Positions 26,968 to 35,897 are shown, numbered from the stretch's first letter. The stretch: DNA of 64,000 nucleotides from Pseudoneobacillus sp042683745 (GCF_042683745.1 NZ_JBHUJX010000004.1:1-64000), one strand, 5' to 3'. Program-made: numbers and translations. Notes: generated from the letters alone by a model not told the origin.

Positions 26968-27385
26968 TGGCGCATCTTCTCTCCTAAATTAGGTATTTTT
27001 ATCCGGAATGAACGGTTAATAAGACCCCCACCTGACTTTATATGTATAAAAAGTAGTCAGAAAACATTCTCCTACTTTTTACCTTATTTCAAAATGCTAC
27101 GCCCATAATTTTGAAATTCTACATGAAATTTCTATTATCTATTTACTATCATGTGTTCACATTCCCGTCAATTTCGCCTCTAAGAAATGTCAAATCTTGT
27201 CTGTAATTAAATGACTAGTAATCTCTCAATCCTAGGATAATACCGTAGGGGAAATTACCCATTTTTGAATTTAGTTTTAAAGTTTTCATTGTTCCTAATA
27301 TTTGTGGGACAACCATTTTTGGAAATTTATAGTTATTAAGAACGATTTTTTACATTTTTAGCTGATTACAAACTGAATATGGCAT
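26968..27385. other. gene-less leader upstream of the Tad-like operon
   Basis: About 420 bp without a supportable gene. It must hold the operon promoter, but no single candidate is convincing. A short inverted repeat, CTGAC...GTCAG, around AT-rich sequence lies near 27035-27065, 75-100 nt upstream of cpaB. Confidence 0.4.
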
Positions 27386-27430
27386 TTTGTCGAATCCTGT
27401 TTGCAAAAAATCCATTCATAAATGTATACA
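27386..27430 (+). promoter_or_regulatory. Spo0A box plus sigma-A-like promoter
   Basis: TTTGTCGAA at 27386-27394 is a perfect match to the 0A box of B. subtilis. It is followed by TTGCAA (27401-27406), an 18-nt spacer and TATACA (27425-27430). It lies 45 nt upstream of the small cysteine-rich ORF. Regulation by Spo0A is inferred. Confidence 0.6.
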
Positions 27431-27474
27431 ACCACTAATAAATTGATAGTAGGTAAAATGGAAAGGGTGAGATT

Positions 27475-27615
27475 ATGAGCGAGTTTATTTGCTGTGATTG
27501 CTGTGGAGAATTATCAAGTTTTGACGATACTGCCTATATTAATGACAATCCAATCTGTCCGACTTGCTATGACAGATTAGGAAGTCTATTACAGCCGCTT
27601 GAGGAAAAAGGGTAA
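27475..27615 (+). CDS. small cysteine-rich (zinc-ribbon-like) protein
   Basis: A 46-aa ORF with start ATG and AAAGGGTGAG 6 nt upstream. The sequence begins MSEFICCDCCGELSSF and has a second pair in NPICPTCYDR, giving two CxxC pairs (C-D-C-C and C-P-T-C) spaced like a small zinc ribbon. Similar short Bacillus proteins exist but no function is assigned. The upstream promoter carries a Spo0A box, suggesting expression at the transition to stationary phase. Confidence 0.65.
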   Translation: MSEFICCDCCGELSSFDDTAYINDNPICPTCYDRLGSLLQPLEEKG

Positions 27616-27757
27616 TGAGCACTTTTTTAACGTAAAAAAATCCTGAAATATCAGGACAATCTAGTTTTTTTAAAAAAATATGCTTTTAGTTATATTTTCT
27701 GCTGAATCAGGGTGATTTTGAAAGTAAACAGGAGAAATTCTACATATAAACAGGAAA

Positions 27758-27794
27758 TTCGACAAAATCACGATTTTTCATCCTGTATTATAAT
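27758..27794 (+). promoter_or_regulatory. Spo0A box and promoter of the 47-aa protein gene
   Basis: TTCGACAAA (27758-27766) is a perfect 0A box on the complementary strand, and TATAAT lies at 27789-27794. The box ends where a -35 hexamer would begin and no good -35 is present. This is the layout of Spo0A-activated promoters. Confidence 0.65.
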
Positions 27795-27831
27795 TAATCA
27801 CACGATCGAAAACTCCAAAGAGGGTGAGACC

Positions 27832-27975
27832 ATGGACACAAAAGAAGAAGTTATTTATGAGGGCAAACTCTATACGGTATACTATAAATACGTTTCTGGA
27901 TATTTAGAAATAAAAGCAAATGATGGTTTGTTTAATATAAAATTAGTGCATGAGAGAGATGTTGAATATATATAA
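27832..27975 (+). CDS. small hypothetical protein (47 aa)
   Basis: It starts MDTKEEVIYEGKLYTVYYKY, with GAGGGTGAG 5 nt upstream; the longer open frame to 27712 lies across the promoter and is rejected. It is predicted mostly beta-strand (alternating EGKLYTVYY/GYLEIKAND). No family recognised. A strong terminator follows at once. Confidence 0.65.
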   Translation: MDTKEEVIYEGKLYTVYYKYVSGYLEIKANDGLFNIKLVHERDVEYI

Positions 27976-28001
27976 GCCCTTCTTAGTAGAAGGGTTTTTT
28001 G
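27976..28001 (+). terminator. terminator of the 47-aa protein gene
   Basis: CCCTTCT/AGAAGGG hairpin followed by six T's. Confidence 0.9.
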
Positions 28002-28258
28002 TTTGGGTAAATTGTGGATGATTTAAGGTGCTGTGTATTAATAACTTGGAGGAAAAATTATAAAATGCCTAATATAGAATATGACCGCTCTTATGTAAGA
28101 AGGCCATTTTAAAAGAATTATTTAACCTTCCACTCCAACCAAGGATTTTTAAAAGTTTTGTATAACTGAATTATTTTCTTCATTAAGGCAGGGATTTTAT
28201 ATTCAATAACTGAAATTAAACATGAGTGATACAAATAAGAAATGGGGAAGAAAGTTTA

Positions 28259-29101
28259 ATGAATCAAATACTAGAGATAGGTCATTTATGTCGTATAGAT
28301 GATAACGGAGATATTGTTAATGAATCTGATATTCATAAAGTACAAAATTTGTTTATGGAACCGATTCACTGCATTAAAGAATATTGTTTGTCCTTTTTAC
28401 CTAACGATATTCATAGTATCTACATCAGAGGCTCTGTACCAAGAGGACTAGGAATAGAAGGTATTTCTGATTTAGATTGTATAATTATTACTCATTCTAG
28501 CCCTAAGAGTCTAGATTTGAACTGGGTGGAAAAAGCTGAAAAAGAAATCAATAATAGATGCAGCTCTATAAATGGAGTGGAGCTAAGTTTTCATTCTCTA
28601 CTGGAAGCTACAGAATCAAAATACTTTTCGATTATTCCTTTTATGTTAAAGACACACAGCATTTGCCTTTATGGAGAGGATCTAAGCTCAAGTCTCCCTA
28701 ACTATAAAGCTAATCTTCCATTAGCTAATGATCACATTATTAAAATAAAATCCCAAATTCAACGTGCAAAAAGGGATTTAGATGGAAATCAAGATATTGA
28801 AGATATCAAAGATTGTTGTGTGTGGATTATGAAATTAATGATCAGATGTGGATTGGCATTAGTCATTGTGGATGAAAAAACATATACACGGGACCTGTAT
28901 CCAGCGTACCAACTGTTCTCAAAGCATTATCCTCAAAAAGAAAAGCATATGCGAAAAGCACTGGAATTTGCGGTGAACCCTTCTTCAAATCCAATAGAAT
29001 TATTACATTTTCTAAATGATTTTGGTGATTGGTTGAACCTAGAAGCTGAAGAATGGATGATTGACCATAATCCTGACAGAATAGAGCAATTATTCATTTA
29101 G
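28259..29101 (+). CDS. nucleotidyltransferase-domain protein
   Basis: 280 aa from ATG; a GTG eleven codons earlier is also open. The N-terminal nucleotidyltransferase core shows the signature GSVPRGLGIEGISDLD: the GS turn, an Arg and the first Asp pair. A third acidic residue in VELSFHSL is plausible. The C-terminal half is helical, resembling antibiotic adenylyltransferases and KNTase-type proteins. Substrate unknown. It stands alone in the operon map. Confidence 0.75.
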   Translation: MNQILEIGHLCRIDDNGDIVNESDIHKVQNLFMEPIHCIKEYCLSFLPNDIHSIYIRGSVPRGLGIEGISDLDCIIITHSSPKSLDLNWVEKAEKEINNRCSSINGVELSFHSLLEATESKYFSIIPFMLKTHSICLYGEDLSSSLPNYKANLPLANDHIIKIKSQIQRAKRDLDGNQDIEDIKDCCVWIMKLMIRCGLALVIVDEKTYTRDLYPAYQLFSKHYPQKEKHMRKALEFAVNPSSNPIELLHFLNDFGDWLNLEAEEWMIDHNPDRIEQLFI

Positions 29102-29133
29102 TTGTTTATTCAATGAATGAAAATACAAAGTAT

Positions 29134-29156
29134 AAAGCCCTCAAAGGGCTTTTTCT
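29134..29156. terminator. bidirectional terminator
   Basis: AAAGCCC/GGGCTTT with T-rich flanks on both strands, shared by the convergent nucleotidyltransferase and lysozyme genes. Confidence 0.88.
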
Positions 29157-29986
29157 TATGCCTCCTGAACGTAGACCGTCCAGCCAAAGGCTTTTCTTAT
29201 ATTAGCGGCGCGCTCTTCAGCAGCTTCTTTTCCCTTAAATGTACCTGTTACTAAACGATAATCGGTATCTATTTTCTCGTAAATAATCCATTTGTATTTC
29301 TGCTGAATTCGTTTCTTGCCAGCTGCTAAATTAGATTTATTCCCAAAGTTCCCTGTTACTAATCGGTAAAGATCTGAATCACCTGAGCTAGCCTTGCTTA
29401 CTTCTCTTGTATTGGAGAACTCTCTGTAAGCTATATTCATATCGACATTTCCTTTAATCCCAGAAACTTTTCCAGAGTCTGTATGCTGCCATATATCTGC
29501 ATTTCTTCCTAAAGTATTATTATACCGTGCTACCCATAGCGGATATCCTTCTAACATCGATTCGTCTAGTTGATTTTCTAAAAAAGATTTACCTGTATAA
29601 AGCATCGGTGTATAGCCTGCATTCTTAATCATATCCAAGAATGCAATGGCAGCAGATGTCAATGTAGCTTTTGATGCTTGCCCTTTATTCACCTCTAAAT
29701 CTAAAACAGCTGGATAATCTAGTGTAATTCCTTTAATTGATTGTAGGAAATAAGCAGCTTCTACCCTTGCCTGTGCAACGGTAGAGAATTGGGCGTAATG
29801 GTATGCACCAACCTTTATACCAGCTGCCTGAGCCAATGGCGCATTTTCTTTGAAATACGATAGTCTTGAATAGCTTGTTCCCTCGGTCGCTTTAATGAAA
29901 ACGAATTTCACTCCATCAGCTGCTACCTTTACCCAGTCGATCTCTCCATTCCAATGTGAAACGTCAATGCCTTTCATTTCAACCAT
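29156..29986 (-). CDS. GH25 lysozyme-like peptidoglycan hydrolase with SPOR domains
   Basis: 276 aa, with ATG preceded by AAGGAGAGG. The glycoside hydrolase family 25 domain (about 1-185) begins GIDVSHWNGEIDW and carries the catalytic DLEVN and the closing MDMNIAY. Two SPOR-like repeats at the C-terminus (YRLVTGNFGNKSN ... YRLVTGTFKGKEAAEE) would bind glycan. No signal peptide is visible, so it is released on lysis or by a non-classical route, as in many Bacillus GH25/SPOR proteins. Confidence 0.88.
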   Translation of the reverse strand: MVEMKGIDVSHWNGEIDWVKVAADGVKFVFIKATEGTSYSRLSYFKENAPLAQAAGIKVGAYHYAQFSTVAQARVEAAYFLQSIKGITLDYPAVLDLEVNKGQASKATLTSAAIAFLDMIKNAGYTPMLYTGKSFLENQLDESMLEGYPLWVARYNNTLGRNADIWQHTDSGKVSGIKGNVDMNIAYREFSNTREVSKASSGDSDLYRLVTGNFGNKSNLAAGKKRIQQKYKWIIYEKIDTDYRLVTGTFKGKEAAEERAANIRKAFGWTVYVQEA

Positions 29987-30254
29987 GAACACCTCTCCTT
30001 TTTTTATTTATACTATGAATCATTATTCATTTTAGACAGCCTATTTCAATCCTTCTCTTTCCAATGCATTTTTTGCCTTCAAGATTTTGAAATTTCGTCT
30101 GTGCAGAATGTGTGCCTTCACGTAACATAAAGAATGTAAAAAAGCTTGCAGAAACTACAACTAAATATGTAGATTATTTCATTCTTTAGGCCATCATTAA
30201 TATTCTAATACACATGCTATCCTTTTTTTATAAAAGGGCTAAGAGGTGGTTTAA

Positions 30255-30713
30255 ATGATTAAAGGTCTATATGAAGCACATTTACCAGTAAGTGATATGA
30301 ATGCATCCATTAAGTTTTACGAAAAGTTGGGTTTAACAATAGCAAATAAGGGTGAAACAGTATCATTTATGTGGATTGAAAAAGGCAAGAGTTGGATAGG
30401 ATTGTGGGAATCAAAAGAAGTACATACTCCTTATCATCCTTCATTAAGGCATATAGCTTTTCACGTGGACCTTGAAGATATGATTGCAGCAAATGAATGG
30501 CTAAAGTCAAAAAACATCAGCGTGAGAGAAGATTTTGGTTTTAAACCAGAAAGACAACCATTAGTGTTAAATAATAATCCCCATGCTCATGCAGCTATAT
30601 ATTTTGATGACCCAGATGGAAATTCATTAGAACTTATTACACCACTTAGATTGGATGTAAATGATTCATTTGAAAAAATGGAACTAAAAGATTGGTTGAA
30701 ATTAAAAAAATAA
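30255..30713 (+). CDS. VOC-family (glyoxalase-like) protein
   Basis: 152 aa, start ATG with AGAGGTGG upstream. Two beta-alpha-beta-beta-beta units are visible: HLPVSDMNASIKFYEKLGL at the start and HAAIYFDDPDGNSLELI at the end. Candidate metal ligands are His9, His75-type in LRHIAFHVD, and Glu near the end. The family includes lactoylglutathione lyases, dioxygenases and thiol transferases to antibiotics; the reaction cannot be told from sequence alone. Confidence 0.82.
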   Translation: MIKGLYEAHLPVSDMNASIKFYEKLGLTIANKGETVSFMWIEKGKSWIGLWESKEVHTPYHPSLRHIAFHVDLEDMIAANEWLKSKNISVREDFGFKPERQPLVLNNNPHAHAAIYFDDPDGNSLELITPLRLDVNDSFEKMELKDWLKLKK

Positions 30714-31139
30714 TTTAATTCTATTTAATAGTGGCTTTTAACTCTGATTGATTATTGTTTTTTCATATTCTCTCTCCCTAATTGGTAATCAATAAGAATG
30801 ATAATTTTGATAATCCGATGTAATTTCGTTTTGTAAATCATCGTTGATTTTGAAGGCAGCATCCTTATATCAAATAACAATGTTACTGGGATGTTGTTTA
30901 TCACGATATGGAAACGACCATGAAAATCTTTATTCATGTCACTGATAAAATGAAAAAGAATGCTACCATAAAGATTAATACCCCTTACGGTAGCATTCTT
31001 AATTTTAAAGCCAATGCTTTCTTTGAATAAATTTAAGTAATTTAATGATACGACTTTAGGAGGGAAGATTGGATATTATAAAACAACAAAATACATCTAA
31101 AAAAGTACCCAACCTACTGATTTATCCTTTTTTGCCTCT
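30714..31139. other. gene-less convergent intergenic region
   Basis: About 425 bp between the VOC gene and the decarboxylase. Apart from the hairpin near 30956-31000, no supportable gene is visible. A short open frame (30752-30937, minus) lacks a ribosome site. Confidence 0.4.
30956..31000. terminator. hairpin terminator (bidirectional)
   Basis: AAGAATGCTACC and GGTAGCATTCTT form a 12-bp stem with A- and T-rich flanks, downstream of both convergent genes. Confidence 0.75.
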
Positions 31140-32789
31140 TCAGGATCCTACAATTATATTATTACTACTTCTCATTTTCAGAAAAAATTCTAGGTGTTCT
31201 TTTAAAAATCCAACATAGCGGTCGACCTCTTCTATTGTTGAGTATGGCGAGATTGTAAAAAATTTATGCGCAAAAACGGATATTCGCTTGTTTGAGTTTG
31301 CTGCTTCCACGAGACACTGCTTTTTTGTATTTCCAAAGAAAACAGTATCTCGCTCGGCACCAATTATCTCAGCAAACTCATCATTAAACTGATTAATTTC
31401 CGTCAATTCTTCTATGGTTAAAAGTCCGTTCAACTCATCGCTCCATTTTGTTTTTTCAGGATAAAAACGGAATGTTGTAATCGGAGAAACCTCATTCGTG
31501 ATCACCACATTCGAAACTTCTTTCGCCAACGTCTCTCTAAACACAATATTGACACGAATATAGTTAGCTAAAAGCTCTTGATAGCCTTCCATTCCAAATG
31601 CTAATAAAGACGCATAAATTGCCAAAGCACTTCCCATCCGCGAGCATTCGAGTGTGTAGCCTGTATGATAGCTACCATAACCGCGATTCCCTACATAAGG
31701 TGTTTCCACTGCATCTAAATCAACATATTTAAGATTCTCTCTGTTTTTGATCAAAAATAAACTCGTAATATATGGCGTTTGTCCAAGCTTATGGAAATCA
31801 AAGACCATACTATCTGCAAGCTTAATATGTTTAAATTTCTGCTGATAGGATTTCAAGACCTCATTTACGTTGTCATCAAATAGTAGAGGATTGCTTTCAA
31901 AGTCGTAATGATTAAAGAAAGTATACATCCCCCCCATAGCAGAATCTGCATGGATATAGATTGGAAATATACCATATGTGCGTTCCAATTCTTCCGCTAT
32001 ACGCTTAATTCCTTCAATGTCATCAACCCCAAATGTATCAGTAGTTCCCATTGTGGCAAGGACATAAAGAGGAACGCCGCCTTTTGCAATAACATACTCC
32101 ATTTTTTCTTTTAAATCTTCTAGATTCATAGAATGATCGGCATTAGCTTTCACACGCATCATGTTTTCTACGCCAATCCCAGTTGCCTCAACGGATTTAT
32201 ACAGACTGTAGTGTGATAGCTCTGAACAGAAGCAATAGAGATTTTGCGGTACACCCTTTAGATTAGAGGACGGCGCGTAACGGGCAATGGCAAGTCGTAA
32301 AGAATGAAAGACAGCCCCTTGTCCACCCCAAGTTGTATATCCTGCACTGATGCTTTCATCGTATCCGATTAATTTGGATAGCATAGCAGTTACTTCGATT
32401 TCTGCTGTGGCCGCTGCTGGCCCTTCCACATCCCAAAGATTGTTCCCATTGACTAGTACCATGACTAAATTCCCGATGATACTGGCTATATTCGGAAGAG
32501 GTGCTGCATTGGCTACATAGTTTCGATTGACATATCGGTGTCCTTCTACTAATTTTAGAAGCTCATGAATCACTTCCTCCATCGCCTTACCCGTTTTCGG
32601 AACATCAGCCTTTTGAATGACACGATTATAGTAATCCTCTGTGTACTCAGGCATTTCTCCAAGCGTTAATTGGTTAGGATCCTTTAATTCATCTATTTTC
32701 GTTAAAATCGTCCTAAAGTACGACAATAATTCCTCTCTTTGAAAGTCATTCCCATCCATACTAGGAAATAATTTTTGTAACTCCTTCAT
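31140..32789 (-). CDS. pyridoxal-phosphate (group II) amino acid decarboxylase
   Basis: 549 aa from the ATG at 32789, which has AAGGAGGG 6 nt upstream; a longer frame to 32855 runs into the leader terminator. The fold type I PLP decarboxylase family (glutamate/tyrosine/aromatic group) is recognised by YTTWGGQGAVFHSLRLA, the Asp of IYIHADSAMGG and the PLP lysine in FDFHKLGQTPY. The substrate is not certain; tyrosine or another aromatic amino acid is plausible. The leader carries a c-di-GMP-I riboswitch and a terminator, so expression should depend on c-di-GMP. Confidence 0.88.
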   Translation of the reverse strand: MKELQKLFPSMDGNDFQREELLSYFRTILTKIDELKDPNQLTLGEMPEYTEDYYNRVIQKADVPKTGKAMEEVIHELLKLVEGHRYVNRNYVANAAPLPNIASIIGNLVMVLVNGNNLWDVEGPAAATAEIEVTAMLSKLIGYDESISAGYTTWGGQGAVFHSLRLAIARYAPSSNLKGVPQNLYCFCSELSHYSLYKSVEATGIGVENMMRVKANADHSMNLEDLKEKMEYVIAKGGVPLYVLATMGTTDTFGVDDIEGIKRIAEELERTYGIFPIYIHADSAMGGMYTFFNHYDFESNPLLFDDNVNEVLKSYQQKFKHIKLADSMVFDFHKLGQTPYITSLFLIKNRENLKYVDLDAVETPYVGNRGYGSYHTGYTLECSRMGSALAIYASLLAFGMEGYQELLANYIRVNIVFRETLAKEVSNVVITNEVSPITTFRFYPEKTKWSDELNGLLTIEELTEINQFNDEFAEIIGAERDTVFFGNTKKQCLVEAANSNKRISVFAHKFFTISPYSTIEEVDRYVGFLKEHLEFFLKMRSSNNIIVGS

Positions 32790-32828
32790 TGTTTTCCCTC
32801 CTTGATTCTTACTTTTGACAATATCAGA

Positions 32829-32853
32829 CAAAAAAAAGTCCACACAGGTGGAC
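32829..32853 (-). terminator. riboswitch expression-platform terminator
   Basis: Perfect GTCCAC-CTGT-GTGGAC hairpin followed on the minus strand by eight T's, between the c-di-GMP aptamer and the decarboxylase start. Confidence 0.92.
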
Positions 32854-32899
32854 ATAGAAAAGCAATTATTGCCTCATTAAGTAAATATCCAACCTTTTC

Positions 32900-32970
32900 G
32901 GCAACCCGGCTGCCATAGAAATATTTCTTTAGGCCCGTAGCTTTGCGTCCCCAACTTTCAATGGGTTTGC
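32900..32970 (-). ncRNA. c-di-GMP-I (GEMM) riboswitch of the decarboxylase gene
   Basis: The minus strand reads GCAAACCCATTGAAAG, then GGGGACGCAAAGCTACGGGC, then CTAAAG and GGCAGCCGGGTTGCC. These are the GNRA-loop stem, the conserved GACGCAAAGC core, the tetraloop-receptor-type CCTAAA and the closing GCCGGGTTGC of class I aptamers. Confidence 0.93.
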
Positions 32971-32998
32971 TATTATCGTAGGAATATTGAAAAATTCT

Positions 32999-33026
32999 TT
33001 TATACTAATGTTTTTCCCCTTGTAAA
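32999..33026 (-). promoter_or_regulatory. promoter of the decarboxylase leader
   Basis: TTTACA (33026-33021), a 16-nt spacer and TATAAA (33004-32999) on the minus strand, about 30 nt before the aptamer. No Spo0A box is seen here. Confidence 0.6.
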
Positions 33027-33106
33027 ATACTAATTTGAGCATTATTAAGATATTTTCAGGTATATAACATTATAAAAATGAAGTTCCCACCAGTCGGATC
33101 GACCTT

Positions 33107-33161
33107 TAAAAAAAACTTGTATCATTATAAATCAACAAGGTGAATGCATTTATAATGATAC
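33107..33161 (-). terminator. terminator of the chemoreceptor operon
   Basis: GTATCATTATAAAT and ATTTATAATGATAC form a perfect stem that includes the end of the chemoreceptor gene, followed by eight T's on the minus strand. Confidence 0.85.
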
Positions 33162-34352
33162 ACTGACCTTATTTTCAGCATCTTGCCCCTCTTTAGCTTT
33201 CGAAGTTTCATCATCATGATTCCATGTGAATAGTAATTTGTTTACAGCATTTCTTAACTCGATAAGATTCTTTGCTTCTTGAACAAGTTTTTGCATTGTA
33301 TGTAGTTCATCATCACTAATTTCTATTAGTTCCTCAAACATTTCAACAGATTCCCGAGAGATAGAAGCTATCTCAACAATTGTTGTCATGATCTGCTGAG
33401 TGGCAGAAGATAATTCTTCCGTACTTGCAGAAGAATTTTCATTATTTTCAGCAATGATCTTTGTAGTAGATAGAATCTTTTCAAACATGGTTGCAACCTC
33501 TACAATGGTCGTATTTGTATCTTTAAATTCTTCCGTTCCCTGTTGCATTGACTTGACAACTATGTCAGTTTCTTCTTGTATATTCTTTACAATATTTGAT
33601 ACCTCAGAAGAAGATTGGCGTGATTGTTCGGCCAATTTTCGAACCTCATCAGCAACAACCGCAAATCCTTTCCCGTGTTCACCCGCACGTGCAGCTTCTA
33701 TCGCCGCATTCAAAGCTAATAAATTAATTTGTTCTGAAATCCCTGTAATTACTTTTACAATAGTGCCGATTTCATGAGATTTTTCTCCGAGTTTATTTAT
33801 TGCATCAAATGTTGTATTTACTGTTTGATTAAACTGTTCCATTTTTTCTAAGGAATCCTTTAGCTTCTCGTTTCCTTCTTGAGTTAACTCTAAGGTAAGG
33901 TTCGATTGTTCTGAAATTTGATTTGATCTCACTGATAGATCTTCGATAGCCTCTGCCATTTCTTCCATAGATGCAGCGCTTTCTTCTGTAGCTACTAATT
34001 GTTTCTTTAATCCTCTACCTACCTCATCAATTGCCGCTCTAACAATATCCGCTTTCTCAGAAGCATATTCACCGATTTCTGCGAGATTTTCTCCTTTTTC
34101 ATGCACATCTTTTGAAAATGAAAAAAACTTCTCCCTTATACTGCTGAAAAACTCAACCATTTGATTAAATATAGCGTAATCAGAACTTCTTTCATCAACT
34201 TTGTTTATGATATTACCTGCTGATATTTCTTTCATTCCATTTAGTATTTCTTTATTAATATGAGGATGATGTTTTAGCGAAAAATATCGGTAAGCAAAAT
34301 ACACCGAAACTCCTATTAAAATAACAATTATACCTAGCATAATAGCTTCCAT
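33150..34352 (-). CDS. methyl-accepting chemotaxis protein, single-TM, no sensory domain
   Basis: 400 aa. One membrane segment at the N-terminus (about 4-24), a short HAMP-like stretch, then a full cytoplasmic signalling coiled coil. The hairpin tip (ISEQINLLALNAAIEAARAGEHGKGFAVVADEVRKLAEQS, around residues 205-245) binds CheA and CheW. No extracytoplasmic ligand domain is present, so it must sense inside the cell or through a partner. It is third in an operon with a STAS-like and a GNAT protein behind a c-di-GMP-I riboswitch, which links motility output to c-di-GMP. Confidence 0.9.
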   Translation of the reverse strand: MEAIMLGIIVILIGVSVYFAYRYFSLKHHPHINKEILNGMKEISAGNIINKVDERSSDYAIFNQMVEFFSSIREKFFSFSKDVHEKGENLAEIGEYASEKADIVRAAIDEVGRGLKKQLVATEESAASMEEMAEAIEDLSVRSNQISEQSNLTLELTQEGNEKLKDSLEKMEQFNQTVNTTFDAINKLGEKSHEIGTIVKVITGISEQINLLALNAAIEAARAGEHGKGFAVVADEVRKLAEQSRQSSSEVSNIVKNIQEETDIVVKSMQQGTEEFKDTNTTIVEVATMFEKILSTTKIIAENNENSSASTEELSSATQQIMTTIVEIASISRESVEMFEELIEISDDELHTMQKLVQEAKNLIELRNAVNKLLFTWNHDDETSKAKEGQDAENKVSVSL

Positions 34353-34409
34353 GATAAATAAATCCCCTAACTCCTATTAATTATTGAAAATGACTTCATT
34401 ATGAATATT

Positions 34410-35120
34410 TTAAAGTTCCTTTAAAAGGATATATGTTCCATCCGCTACATTTGCAGGAATACCATTCAACTTACTATTATCCTGATATTTATGAACAATA
34501 TCATTTCCTTCTAAGTCTTTATATTTTTTCATATTATGATATTTTTCCATTACTCGTATCGACTTCGGGTTTGTCGCTTCACCTAAAACAGCCTTCAACC
34601 CTTGTGAGGATGCCTTTGTTATCAATCTATTTCCTAATTGCTGAATAATTTCGTGACGGCCATGTTCAGCTATTACTCCTATCATGAATAAGTGTAATAA
34701 CTCTCCATCTTGGATGTCTTTTCCGTTTCGTTTTTTATAATCTTCCATGAAACGTTTATCCACATCCTCCAGTACACGCAGAATGACATTCATATCATAA
34801 AAAGAACCTTCAAATATATCTTCTCCGATAATCTCTGGTGCATTTGTATCTCCAGCAAGAACACCAACAACTTTTTTATTACAGTCCTGAGCGACTGCGC
34901 AATATCCCTGCTCTACTGTAGATTCTAAATAATCCTTGGTAAACTTATAGAAATCTTCATAACCTATGTTTAATTGACCTACCATCGGTTCCTGAACCCA
35001 TTTTCCTGAAACATCCATTCCAACAAATGAACGAGCTAGACACTCAGCTGCTTCCTGAATTAAAGCTGTTTGTTCCTTCGTTATAATTTCATATGTATAC
35101 AATTCTAGTGTTGTTTGCAC
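34410..35120 (-). CDS. GNAT-like acyltransferase
   Basis: 236 aa. The layout fits an N-acetyltransferase: the acetyl-CoA loop region LHLFMIGVIAEHGRHEIIQQLGNRLI (roughly residues 145-170) and a following GLKAVLGEATNPKSIRVMEKYH, typical of the C-terminal beta-strand/helix. A start with AAGGAAGT is upstream. Substrate unknown. Co-transcription with the STAS-like and chemoreceptor genes suggests a regulatory or signalling role. Confidence 0.75.
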   Translation of the reverse strand: MQTTLELYTYEIITKEQTALIQEAAECLARSFVGMDVSGKWVQEPMVGQLNIGYEDFYKFTKDYLESTVEQGYCAVAQDCNKKVVGVLAGDTNAPEIIGEDIFEGSFYDMNVILRVLEDVDKRFMEDYKKRNGKDIQDGELLHLFMIGVIAEHGRHEIIQQLGNRLITKASSQGLKAVLGEATNPKSIRVMEKYHNMKKYKDLEGNDIVHKYQDNSKLNGIPANVADGTYILLKEL

Positions 35121-35181
35121 TTATTGAACTTCCTTTCAAATTTCAAAATAAAAGCCCCTTTTAATGTTTTGGGACCTAGCG

Positions 35182-35550
35182 TTATATCGAATGAGGGACA
35201 CGATCGACAAATGTACCTGGGAAATCAATTCTTTCAAGTGCATTTCTAACTTGCACTTGAGCAATTTTAGATGAAGGTTTTACTGCAAGGATATCCTTGA
35301 AACCTAAGCTAGAATAAAATTGCATCGTTTGCTCTAATTGCGGTACTACTTTCGACGGGACTGGTGTTTGGTGAGTCGCATCGACAACAAACGTATAATC
35401 TTTTCTTGATACTTTATTAATTGTTTCCTGTAAATCTATCATATAACCTTCTGCATCCTCAGCTCTCATTAATCCATGCACCTGTACATGTACTTCCTTC
35501 GCAGATTCATTAATGGCCATTTTATATTTCTTTTTATCTACAACTATCAT
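35182..35550 (-). CDS. STAS/SpoIIAA-like protein
   Basis: 122 aa, AAGGAGATC 6 nt before ATG. Alternating strands and helices (KEVHVQVHGLMRAEDAEGYMIDLQ, YTFVVDATHQ) resemble SpoIIAA-like/STAS folds. The serine phosphorylation site of anti-anti-sigma factors is not evident. It is the first gene behind the c-di-GMP-I riboswitch and Spo0A-box promoter. Confidence 0.7.
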   Translation of the reverse strand: MIVVDKKKYKMAINESAKEVHVQVHGLMRAEDAEGYMIDLQETINKVSRKDYTFVVDATHQTPVPSKVVPQLEQTMQFYSSLGFKDILAVKPSSKIAQVQVRNALERIDFPGTFVDRVPHSI

Positions 35551-35620
35551 CTCTGATCTCCTTTTTTCCTATAGTCTGCTATACTTCATTGTCGACCTTG
35601 CACGGTTTTTCTGGGAATTT

Positions 35621-35659
35621 TAAAAAATAAAAGCTATCCCCTATGTAGATAAGGATAGC
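35621..35659 (-). terminator. riboswitch expression-platform terminator
   Basis: GGCTATCC and GGATAGC stem, then a T-rich tract on the minus strand, between the aptamer and the STAS-like gene. Confidence 0.88.
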
Positions 35660-35684
35660 CAGATAATCGATTGTTATTATACTT

Positions 35685-35758
35685 GGCAACCCGACTATCA
35701 TTATCCAAGAGGATTTTAGACTCGTAGCTTTGCGTCCTTACCTTTCGATAAGTTTGCC
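35685..35758 (-). ncRNA. c-di-GMP-I (GEMM) riboswitch of the STAS/GNAT/MCP operon
   Basis: The minus strand reads GGCAAACTTATCGAAAGG, GGACGCAAAGCTACGAG, TCTAAA and a final AGTCGGGTTGCC. All class I core elements are present. Confidence 0.92.
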
Positions 35759-35810
35759 TTTTTCAATTTTTTTAAATAGTTCTAATCTCACACTAATATA
35801 TTACTATTGC

Positions 35811-35840
35811 ATTATAAATTAATTACATTTTTTTGTCGAA
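35811..35840 (-). promoter_or_regulatory. Spo0A-box promoter of the c-di-GMP-controlled operon
   Basis: TATAAT on the minus strand (35816-35811). The -35 position is occupied by a perfect 0A box, TTTGTCGAA on the plus strand at 35832-35840. No separate -35 hexamer is visible, as expected for Spo0A-activated promoters. Confidence 0.7.
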
Positions 35841-35897
35841 TTAGAAATATTTTCTTAATTTACAGACAAAAGGACTAACACATTTTAGATAAAGCTA

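Noticed and set aside
30752..30937. 61-aa minus-strand frame
   Set aside because: No ribosome site, low-complexity composition, and overlaps an intergenic region with a terminator.
32790..32855. Extended N-terminus of the decarboxylase
   Set aside because: It lies inside the riboswitch terminator; the ATG at 32789 has a strong ribosome site.
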